This document shows positions 1-6,477 of a DNA stretch of 25,890 bases, piece after piece (position 1 is the first letter of the stretch; the number at the start of each line of letters is the position of its first letter). Made by a program: the position numbers and the translations under genes. Source of the stretch: JAENVT01 sp031412355 (GTDB lineage Bacteria > Actinomycetota > Acidimicrobiia > Acidimicrobiales > Ilumatobacteraceae); assembly GCA_031412355.1 (NCBI GenBank), contig JANOCR010000180.1, positions 1-25,890 of the forward strand, given 5' to 3'. The notes under the pieces were generated by a model. It did no database searches. It saw only the letters and a program-made list of their open reading frames with translations, and was not told where the DNA came from.

Positions 1-26
1 GTCGTCCGCTGGTGAAGAAGGCGTGA
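1..26 (+). CDS. 3' end of an upstream gene (tentative)
   Basis: Reading from base 3 gives a short tail, RPLVKKA, ending in TGA at 24-26, three bases before the ferredoxin start codon. A basic C-terminus so close to the next start fits the tight spacing of the rest of the block, so the transcription unit probably begins upstream of this window. Another frame also stops here (TGA at 13-15), so the frame is not certain and no function can be given. Confidence 0.3.
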
Positions 27-29
27 TCC

Positions 30-443
30 ATGGCTCGCACTGATGCGAACCCTCCGATGATGCCCTATACCGACGCGTACACGTTGGTCGAGGTCGACGC
101 GGACTATCTGTCCAAGGCCGTCAAGCCGAAGCAGTTCATCCACATCGATCAGACCGAATGCATCATGTGCGAAGGCTGCGTCGACATCTGTCCGTGGAAG
201 TGCATCCACATGGTCACTCCCGACGCGATCGTCGAGGCCACTGGTACGGAACTGCCGGGGCTCGATCCCAGCGACAAGGTCCTGTTCATCATCGACGACG
301 ACATCTGCACTCGCTGCGCACTGTGTGTCGATCGGTGCCCGACCGGTGTGATCATTTTGGGCAGAGCAGGTGCTCCCGACAAGAGTGGCGATCCGCACGT
401 CCGCACCAACAGCCACGGCTACGCCTACGGCATGAGGTTCTAG
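30..443 (+). CDS. NuoI-like 2x[4Fe-4S] ferredoxin
   Basis: A 137-residue soluble ferredoxin that would carry low-potential electrons through two [4Fe-4S] clusters. The first cysteine set is C44, C47, C50 and C54 (CxxCxxCxxxCP), the second C93, C96, C99 and C103. The extra C58 and the pattern CPxKCIH recur in the NuoI gene of this window (CPAKCIH), so it resembles the NuoI ferredoxin core more than a small clostridial ferredoxin. There is no signal peptide or membrane segment, so it should act in the cytoplasm. A purine-rich GAAGAAGG (14-21) sits about 8 bases before the ATG. It leads the cytochrome b/Rieske genes with a 12-base gap, which suggests it exchanges electrons with the quinone-reactive complexes encoded behind it. 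That partnership is inference from position. Confidence 0.85.
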   Translation: MARTDANPPMMPYTDAYTLVEVDADYLSKAVKPKQFIHIDQTECIMCEGCVDICPWKCIHMVTPDAIVEATGTELPGLDPSDKVLFIIDDDICTRCALCVDRCPTGVIILGRAGAPDKSGDPHVRTNSHGYAYGMRF

Positions 444-455
444 GGGTATCGACCA

Positions 456-1241
456 ATGGCAAACATTCTCGACGAACGACCGAAGCTGACCCTAAAGGAC
501 CGACTCACCAAGGTGTGGGGCGGCACGCAGGGCAGTCAGGCGTGGAACTCGATATTCAGGCCGGGCTCGATCTTCCGCAAGGGCTACACCGACTCGCCCC
601 GCAACCGCAGTTATGTGGTGATGAACTCCGTGTTGTACCACCTGCACCCCGTCAAGGTGAAGCGTCATGCGGTGAAGGTCAGCTACACGCTCTGCCTCGG
701 AGGGCTGAGCTTCTTCCTCTTCATCTTGTTGACCGTCACCGGAATCTTTTTGATGTTCTTCTACCGCCCCACCGACGTCGCCGCGTGGAACGACATCTCC
801 AACCTGCAGACCTCGGTGGCATTCGGATTATTGGTGCGAAACATGCACAGATGGGGCGCGCACCTAATGGTGCTCAGTGTGTTCTTGCACATGGCCCGCG
901 TCTTCTATCACGGTGCGTACAAGGCGCCGCGCGAGTTCAACTGGGTGATCGGTGTCGTGCTGCTCATGCTCACGCTGCTGCTCAGCTTCACCGGATACCT
1001 GCTGCCGTGGGATCAGCTGGCGCTGTGGGCAGTGACGGTCGGTACCAACATGATGGGCTACACACCCGTGCTGGGTACTCAGGTCCGCTTCGTGTTGCTC
1101 GGTGGTAAGGAAATCGGTTCGGAGACACTGTTGCGCTGGTACGTGCTGCATGTGTTGATGTTGCCGTTCGTCATCGTCATCTTCATGGCCATCCACTTCT
1201 GGCGTGTCCGCAAAGACGGCGGAATCTCGGGTCCGTTGTGA
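456..1241 (+). CDS. petB: Cytochrome b6-type subunit (N-terminal half of cytochrome b)
   Basis: Membrane cytochrome b, 261 residues, carrying haems bL and bH of a quinol:cytochrome c oxidoreductase. Four haem-ligand histidines are visible: H131 and H145 (14 apart), H232 and H247 (15 apart). The 15-residue spacing of the second pair is that of cytochrome b6 and Firmicutes-type b, not of mitochondrial bc1 b. The protein stops after GGISGPL, matching the end of b6, and the C-terminal half is a separate gene. C80, in CLGG, aligns with the cysteine that binds haem ci (cn) in b6. About 70 extra residues precede the first helix. Other b6 family motifs are FYRPT, HRW and LPWDQ. The start is set by AGGGGT at 442-447. 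Actinomycetes more usually have one long QcrB, so the split form is notable. Confidence 0.93.
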   Translation: MANILDERPKLTLKDRLTKVWGGTQGSQAWNSIFRPGSIFRKGYTDSPRNRSYVVMNSVLYHLHPVKVKRHAVKVSYTLCLGGLSFFLFILLTVTGIFLMFFYRPTDVAAWNDISNLQTSVAFGLLVRNMHRWGAHLMVLSVFLHMARVFYHGAYKAPREFNWVIGVVLLMLTLLLSFTGYLLPWDQLALWAVTVGTNMMGYTPVLGTQVRFVLLGGKEIGSETLLRWYVLHVLMLPFVIVIFMAIHFWRVRKDGGISGPL

Positions 1242-1254
1242 ATGGAGGTGAGCC

Positions 1255-2052
1255 GTGACCGAGATCCCTGAGCATCTCTTGAAGCGTGCCCAACAAGCGC
1301 GCGAAAAAGTCGAGGCCGACGCTGCGCCTGCAGCCGGTGCAGCGGACTCGTCCGCCGCGGAGGGGTCGTCAGCCGAGCCGGCGGCCGATCCGCGAATCCC
1401 GGCGCACCTGCTCGAGCGCAGCAGGGCAGCCAAGGCCCAGTCCGGTGGATCAGAGGGCAGCGAAGGTGGCGGCGCGGTTGCCGTGCAGGAGCGGGTCGCC
1501 AGTGTCGTCGCCGGTGGTCCAAGCGTCGGCAACCTGCCGTTGGGCGCCGGCCCCGGTGGTCACACTCAGCGACTGCTCACAGTCGTCAAGAGCGGCTCGA
1601 TCCAAGACGTCAAGGCGTCACCAATCGACAAGGTGCACACCTGGCCGCACTTGCTCGCCGCCGAGTTCGTTGCCGCGCTGGCTTGCACCGCATTCACGTT
1701 CTTCTTCTCGATCTGGGTCAACGCCCCACTGCTCGAGCAGGCCAACCCCAACCAAACCCCCAACCCGTCGAAGGCGCCCTGGTACTTCCTCGGGTTGCAA
1801 GAACTGTTGACAATGTTCCACCCGATGATCGCTGGAGTCACGCTTCCTGGTGTCGGGTTGATCGTCATGATCTTCGCTCCCTTCATCGACAAGAACCCGT
1901 CCAACAAACCAGAGGATCGCAAGTTCGCGATCTCGCTCATGACCGTGCACATCATGTTCTGGTCCGTGTTGGTCATCATCGGCTCGTTCTTCCGAGGTCC
2001 AGGCTTCAACTTCACCCTGCCGTGGCGCGACGGCTTGTTCTTCGATCTGTGA
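1255..2052 (+). CDS. petD: Subunit IV-like C-terminal cytochrome b half with long N-terminal extension
   Basis: A 265-residue protein whose C-terminal half (about 127-260) has the three helices of b6f subunit IV or the C-terminal half of cytochrome b, which complete the Qo site. The usual PEWY loop reads APWYFLG (174-180): the glutamate is absent and proline precedes WY. The first ~120 residues form an Ala/Ser/Gly-rich soluble extension not found in subunit IV. It holds two copies of a short motif, IPEHLLKRAQQA (4-15) and IPAHLLERSRAA (48-59). The start is GTG at 1255, set by GGAGGTG at 1244-1250. Classical subunit IV is about 160 residues, so a third of this protein is an addition of unknown role, possibly for docking or assembly. 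Confidence 0.88.
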   Translation: MTEIPEHLLKRAQQAREKVEADAAPAAGAADSSAAEGSSAEPAADPRIPAHLLERSRAAKAQSGGSEGSEGGGAVAVQERVASVVAGGPSVGNLPLGAGPGGHTQRLLTVVKSGSIQDVKASPIDKVHTWPHLLAAEFVAALACTAFTFFFSIWVNAPLLEQANPNQTPNPSKAPWYFLGLQELLTMFHPMIAGVTLPGVGLIVMIFAPFIDKNPSNKPEDRKFAISLMTVHIMFWSVLVIIGSFFRGPGFNFTLPWRDGLFFDL

Positions 2053-2062
2053 GGTACACACC

Positions 2063-2926
2063 ATGAGTCCCGCAGCCATAATCTCCGTCGCTGTCGTAGC
2101 CATCGTCGTCCTGGCCGCGATCGTGCTGGTCACCGCCGCCAAGCGCGCCGACGTGCGCGGTGCCGGTGCACTGAGCCGAGAGACGCGACGCCGCGACAAG
2201 GACGCCGAGATCGACTTGCCCGTTGCCCCTACAGGGCGCGCCGTCGAGCGAGCCGTCAGCGACGCGCGCAGCACCGGCTTGGTTGCTGCAGTCCCTTCGA
2301 CCCCCGTCGTGTGGGTGCCGCCGGACCGTGACGCGGTTGGTGTCAGTCGTCGTCAGTTCCTCAATCGGGCCAACGTGTCGCTGATGGGCGCCGGGCTCAC
2401 CACCTTTGCCGCAGCGGGTTTCGTCGGCTTTCTGTGGCCGATCGCATCCGGCGGGTTCGGTGGCAAGATCAACGTCGGCAAGATCGACGATGTCGTATCC
2501 AGCATCCGCGCCAGCGGCGGGTTCTTCTACAACGCGACGGCGCGCTCCTGGGTCACGCAGTACCCGATCGACGCCGTGCCGAAGGCCAAGAGCGTGCCGA
2601 CGTACAAGCCCGTGCTCGCTGGTATGGAGAACGGGCTCGTTGCGCTCTACCAGAAGTGCCCGCACCTCGGATGCCGTGTACCGCAGTGTGTCAGCAGCCA
2701 GTGGTTCGAATGCCCGTGTCACGGTTCGCAGTACAACCGCGTCGGCGAGAAGAAGGGTGGCCCCGCACCCCGAGGCATGGACCGGTTCGTCCTCGACGTG
2801 TCCAACACGGGCGATGTCGTCATCGACACCGGCACCGTGTATCCCGGGCCCCCCATCGGCACCAACACCACCGGCCAAGAAGCTGAAGGTCCGCACTGCA
2901 TCGGCGGCACGGGCGGTCACGGATGA
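2063..2926 (+). CDS. petC: Rieske [2Fe-2S] protein with internal Tat signal
   Basis: A 287-residue Rieske iron-sulphur subunit that accepts the first electron from quinol at the Qo site. Cluster ligands are in CPHLGC (C199, H201) and CPCHGS (C217, H220), with C204 and C219 placed for the usual disulphide. It has two hydrophobic segments: 4-25, and about 103-128. Directly before the second is SRRQFL (95-100), a canonical twin-arginine motif. The first helix would enter by Sec/YidC and the second plus the folded cluster domain by Tat, as reported for the three-helix actinobacterial Rieske proteins; this one has one helix fewer. GAGG at 2051-2054 precedes the ATG. It overlaps the next gene by ATGA. 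Confidence 0.94.
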   Translation: MSPAAIISVAVVAIVVLAAIVLVTAAKRADVRGAGALSRETRRRDKDAEIDLPVAPTGRAVERAVSDARSTGLVAAVPSTPVVWVPPDRDAVGVSRRQFLNRANVSLMGAGLTTFAAAGFVGFLWPIASGGFGGKINVGKIDDVVSSIRASGGFFYNATARSWVTQYPIDAVPKAKSVPTYKPVLAGMENGLVALYQKCPHLGCRVPQCVSSQWFECPCHGSQYNRVGEKKGGPAPRGMDRFVLDVSNTGDVVIDTGTVYPGPPIGTNTTGQEAEGPHCIGGTGGHG

Positions 2927-4041
2927 TCGCCTTGGCGACCACTGCTATCGGTTGGGTCATCCTCGTCATCAGCCTGTTGGGCTGGGTGGGCTACTACGTC
3001 GCCAACCGCAACGCGGCGAGGCCAGAACTGGGCTCCGAAGTCGAACTTGCTCCCAACCGCCGTCCCTACTACGACGACGAGACGTTGGAAGGCCCGCGGC
3101 TCGAGCGCGTGCAGGTCATCGGCGCAGTGCTGCTGTTTTCGATGGTGATCGGTCTGCCGCTGTACTGGGTGCTCGAGCCTGACCGCCAAGCCGGCGCCGT
3201 CAGCGCCAAGGAAGACATCTTCGTCGGATGGGGTGGCGAGCTGTTCGAGACAACCGCCAACGGAGGTTTCAACTGTGCGGGCTGCCACGGGGGCATGAAG
3301 GCCGGCGGGGGCCAGGCGCCCACCGCGGTCACCGACCCGAAGACGGGCGAAGTTCGTGCCGTCAACTGGTACGCCCCGGCGTTGAACACGGTGCTCTACC
3401 GGTTCACCGGCGACGAGGTGAAGTTCATCCTCGACTACGGCCGCACGTTCTCGCCGATGTCGGCGTGGGGCACCGTCGGTGGCGGGCCGATGAACACGCA
3501 ACAGATCGAGACGATCATCGCCTACATCCGCAGCATTCAGCTGCCGCCGGCCAGTTGCTTGACCGACACCGCCTTCGCACCGGTGTCCGGCCTCACTGAC
3601 CTGCGTGCGTTGAGGATTTGTGACCAGGGCACCCTGCCCGACGACGAGAAGGCGAAGATCGACAGGGCGGCAACGCTCGCCGCACAGCGGTTGGTCGACG
3701 CCGGCAAGTACGCCACCGTCGACGAGGCGATGGGCGAGGCGTTGTTCAACCTCGACATCAACAGCGGCGCGTACAGCTGCGCCCGCTGCCACACCGAGGG
3801 GTGGAGCTACGCCAGTCCCGGTGTGCCCGGTCAGGGCGCTTTCGGCTGGAACCTCACCAGTGGAGCGACCGCCGCGCACTTCCCCAGCGAGCAGGACATG
3901 ATCAACTTCATCAAGGGCGGTTCCGAGCTCGGCCAGCGCTATGGCAAGCAGGCGCAGGGCAGCGGGCGCATGCCGGGGTTCGGAAGCATGTTGACCGACG
4001 AACAGATCAAAGCCATCGTCGAATACGTTCGGAGCCTGTGA
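2923..4041 (+). CDS. Membrane-anchored dihaem cytochrome c
   Basis: A 372-residue c-type cytochrome that should take electrons from the Rieske protein and pass them towards a terminal oxidase. Two haem motifs are seen, CAGCH (118-122) and CARCH (286-290), each in its own cytochrome c fold. Candidate axial methionines are M179 for the first haem and one in GRMPGFG near 353 for the second. Two helices come before the haem domains (about 2-25 and 63-83), so both haem domains would lie outside the membrane with a cytoplasmic loop between the helices. The actinobacterial QcrC arrangement differs, with haem domains followed by a single helix. The ATG overlaps the Rieske stop by four bases and the next gene by one base. 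Confidence 0.92.
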   Translation: MIALATTAIGWVILVISLLGWVGYYVANRNAARPELGSEVELAPNRRPYYDDETLEGPRLERVQVIGAVLLFSMVIGLPLYWVLEPDRQAGAVSAKEDIFVGWGGELFETTANGGFNCAGCHGGMKAGGGQAPTAVTDPKTGEVRAVNWYAPALNTVLYRFTGDEVKFILDYGRTFSPMSAWGTVGGGPMNTQQIETIIAYIRSIQLPPASCLTDTAFAPVSGLTDLRALRICDQGTLPDDEKAKIDRAATLAAQRLVDAGKYATVDEAMGEALFNLDINSGAYSCARCHTEGWSYASPGVPGQGAFGWNLTSGATAAHFPSEQDMINFIKGGSELGQRYGKQAQGSGRMPGFGSMLTDEQIKAIVEYVRSL

Positions 4042-4895
4042 TGACCGCAGTTCTGGCCATTGGTTGGCAGCCCGAGCTGCGCGGCATCCTGATCACGATC
4101 ATCGCAGTCGTGACGTTCTGTGGAAGCTGTTACTTCGTCCTCAGCACCAACCTCGGCGCTCGGCTCGGCTTCCTTGTCTCGTTCGCTGCACTGGCCGGGT
4201 GGATGTTCCTGATGGGTGTCACGTGGTGGTCGTACGGAAAGGGTCTCCTCGGCCCCGACGCGTCCTGGGCCCCGATCAGCGGTCGCACGGTGCTGCAGAC
4301 CACCAACGCGGTCAACGATTCAGGCGCGCTCGATGCACCGGTCGTCGTCGAGGCTGATGCCGACCCGACGGCAACTGCCCTCGCGGTCGATGAACAGTTC
4401 GTCAATGAAGGCTGGAACAAGCTCGAGTCTTCCGTGCCGTCGTTCCAGCAGGCCGGCGCCGCAGCCGGCGTGCTGCTCGAAGAATCGGGCGCCATGGCCA
4501 ACGGCGAGTTCCAGGTGGTCAACGTGTTCGACAAGGGCGGCCAGCGGTCGCCGCAACTGCTCGACGGCAAGCTCGACTTCCTGGCGTTCTTCCACAAGCC
4601 CCACTACGCGGTGGTCGAGATCGCGCCGCTGGTGCCACAACGCGCTGAGCCGGGGCGTGCTCCGGCGAGGCCGGAGATCGACACCAACCGATCACATCAG
4701 TACGTGTACATGATTCGAGATCTCGGGGCTAAGCGCAAGCCTGCCGGCTTCATCACCGTCGGGTCGCTCGCCGTGTTTCTCATGCTGTGCTACCTGTTGC
4801 ACACGCGGGATCGCCGTGTGCTGTCGAACCGATCGGCGAAAGCCCTGCCCGTTCAGACCTCGCCGCCTCAGCCCTCGCCAGTGCAGGCCACTTGA
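4041..4895 (+). CDS. Unknown three-helix membrane protein between bc-type and nuo genes
   Basis: A 284-residue protein I do not recognise. Two adjacent hydrophobic segments (about 14-36 and 42-62) are followed by a soluble stretch of about 170 residues and a third helix (235-254), ending in a basic, proline-rich tail. No haem, Fe-S, nucleotide or flavin motif is visible; the three cysteines (C27, C30, C250) lie in or near the helices. The central domain is acidic and alanine-rich. The start is the ATG at 4041, overlapping the cytochrome c stop by one base. The stop overlaps the nuoA start by one base. This locked position suggests an accessory or assembly subunit of the bc-type complex or a link between it and complex I; that role is inference. 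A longer reading from 3801 only adds an out-of-frame copy of the cytochrome c end and was not used. Confidence 0.8.
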   Translation: MTAVLAIGWQPELRGILITIIAVVTFCGSCYFVLSTNLGARLGFLVSFAALAGWMFLMGVTWWSYGKGLLGPDASWAPISGRTVLQTTNAVNDSGALDAPVVVEADADPTATALAVDEQFVNEGWNKLESSVPSFQQAGAAAGVLLEESGAMANGEFQVVNVFDKGGQRSPQLLDGKLDFLAFFHKPHYAVVEIAPLVPQRAEPGRAPARPEIDTNRSHQYVYMIRDLGAKRKPAGFITVGSLAVFLMLCYLLHTRDRRVLSNRSAKALPVQTSPPQPSPVQAT

Positions 4896-5359
4896 TGGGT
4901 CAGTACCTGCCGATCGTTTGCCTGCTGGTGCTGGCTACCTTGTTCGGCGCGCTCAGTTTCTTTGCGTCGCGTCTGTTGGCTCCACGTCGTCCGTCGTCAG
5001 CCAAGCAAGCTCCCTACGAATGTGGCATTGTGCCCAGCCGCGACCCCCCCGAGCGCTTTCCGGTCACGTTCTACGTGGTGGCCATGTTGTTCGTGATGTT
5101 CGACATCGAACTGATCTTCATCTACCCGTATGCCATCGACCGCCGATTCCTGGGTACGTACGGGTTCTGGGAGATGCTGGCGTTCAGCGTTGTGTTCTTC
5201 GGCGCGTTCGTCTACGTCGTCGCACGCGGTGCACTCGATTGGGGCCCGGTGCAGAAGCATTCCCGAGTCGACGGGGCAGTGTCGGCCGATCGCACACTCG
5301 GCACCACGATCCGACGCGTCGGCACCGAGGGTCGTTTCGACGAAACGAACGCAGCATGA
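4895..5359 (+). CDS. nuoA: NADH-quinone oxidoreductase subunit A
   Basis: Complex I membrane subunit, 154 residues with three helices (about 4-26, 57-77, 88-110). Family marks are YECG (41-44) in the first loop, which borders the quinone-access region, and FDIE (69-72) in helix 2. The start at 4895 overlaps the preceding stop by one base and places helix 1 at the N-terminus as in other NuoA. An ATG at 4787 would add 36 residues that only mirror the previous gene in another frame. The C-terminal tail after helix 3 (about 40 residues) is longer than usual. It overlaps nuoB by ATGA. Confidence 0.95.
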   Translation: MGQYLPIVCLLVLATLFGALSFFASRLLAPRRPSSAKQAPYECGIVPSRDPPERFPVTFYVVAMLFVMFDIELIFIYPYAIDRRFLGTYGFWEMLAFSVVFFGAFVYVVARGALDWGPVQKHSRVDGAVSADRTLGTTIRRVGTEGRFDETNAA

Positions 5360-5943
5360 GCCTGATCCGCAACATCCAAGACGACGGCCTCGGCGGAATT
5401 CAACACAACGCCATCACGGCCCGGATCGAGGATCTGGTCAAGTGGTCGCGCAGCAGGAGCAGTTGGCCGGCGTCGTTCGGCCTGGCCTGCTGTGCCATCG
5501 AGATGATGGCAACCGGCGCTGCGCATTACGACCTCAGCCGTTTCGGCATGGAGGTGTTCCGGGCCTCGCCCCGCCAGGCCGACATCATGATCGTCGCCGG
5601 TCGGGTCAGCCAGAAGAGGGCCCCCGTGCTGCGCCAGGTGTACGACCAGATGATGGAACCCAAGTGGGTCATCTCGATGGGCGTGTGCGCCTCCAGCGGC
5701 GGCATGTTCAACAACTACGCAATCGTGCAAGGTGTCGATCAGGTCGTGCCGGTCGACGTCTACGCACCGGGTTGCCCGCCGACGCCCGAGACGCTGATTC
5801 ACGCCATCGAAACGCTGCATCAGCTGATCGAGGACGGCCATCTGATGAAGCGCCGCAGCGAGACCGGTGCCGGTGCCAATGTCCACGTCCAAGAGATCCC
5901 CTCCGGGGCAGAGTCGATCCCTGTCCTGCTCGGAACGCGGTGA
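5356..5943 (+). CDS. nuoB: NADH-quinone oxidoreductase subunit B
   Basis: A 195-residue peripheral-arm subunit that binds cluster N2, the last [4Fe-4S] cluster before quinone. The ligands are the tandem C45-C46 (in ACCAIEM), C111 and C140 (in GCPP). Family motifs SFGLACC and RASPRQAD are intact. The start at 5356 lies in the ATGA overlap with nuoA and gives the normal NuoB N-terminus. About 30 residues follow the family core at the C-terminus. A three-base gap separates it from nuoC. Confidence 0.97.
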   Translation: MSLIRNIQDDGLGGIQHNAITARIEDLVKWSRSRSSWPASFGLACCAIEMMATGAAHYDLSRFGMEVFRASPRQADIMIVAGRVSQKRAPVLRQVYDQMMEPKWVISMGVCASSGGMFNNYAIVQGVDQVVPVDVYAPGCPPTPETLIHAIETLHQLIEDGHLMKRRSETGAGANVHVQEIPSGAESIPVLLGTR

Positions 5944-5946
5944 TAC

Positions 5947-6477
5947 ATGAGCGATGCATCCGCCGCACCGCCCGACGAGGCCGTCCCGACTCCTGAGCCC
6001 CCGTCGATGCACGGTTGTCCTGTCAGCGACAGCCGCGGTCAGACGGTGCTGCACCCCACCCGCCAGCAGTACGTCGGGGTGGTCCGGGCGTTGCTCGACG
6101 AGGGATACGAGATGTGCGTCGATCTCACGGCCACCGACTACCTGCTGATGCCGCAACGTGCGCTGCCCGATGGTGTTGTCGCCGAACGATTCGAGGTCGT
6201 TGTCAACATGCTGTCCCTGACCGCGCGTCAGCGAGTTCGATTGCGCGTACAGGTCCCGGCCGACGATCCGTCGATCGACTCGTTGTTCGACCTCCACCCA
6301 GGCACCGAGGCCATGGAGCGTGAGGTGTTCGACATGTTCGGTATTACGTTCACCAATCATCCCGATCTCACCCGCATCTTGATGCCAGAGGATTGGGAAG
6401 GTCATCCGCTTCGCAAGGACTACGACACCGGCGCGATTCCGGTGCAGTTCTCCGCCGACTTCGGGGCACGCGCATGA
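5947..6477 (+). CDS. nuoC: NADH-quinone oxidoreductase subunit C
   Basis: A 176-residue hydrophilic-arm subunit (30 kDa family) that packs against NuoD and has no cofactor. The family signature is complete at 124-158: EREVFDMFG, then HPDLTRIL and DWEGHPLRKDY. The first ~30 residues are a low-complexity Ala/Pro/Glu leader. NuoC and NuoD are separate here, not fused as in E. coli. The stop overlaps the nuoD start as ATGA. Confidence 0.96.
   Translation: MSDASAAPPDEAVPTPEPPSMHGCPVSDSRGQTVLHPTRQQYVGVVRALLDEGYEMCVDLTATDYLLMPQRALPDGVVAERFEVVVNMLSLTARQRVRLRVQVPADDPSIDSLFDLHPGTEAMEREVFDMFGITFTNHPDLTRILMPEDWEGHPLRKDYDTGAIPVQFSADFGARA

Noticed and set aside
456..2052. Frameshifted single cytochrome b gene
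   Set aside because: The first gene ends with the natural b6 C-terminus, and the second has its own GGAGGTG ribosome site, GTG start and a long extra N-terminal region, so the split is genuine.
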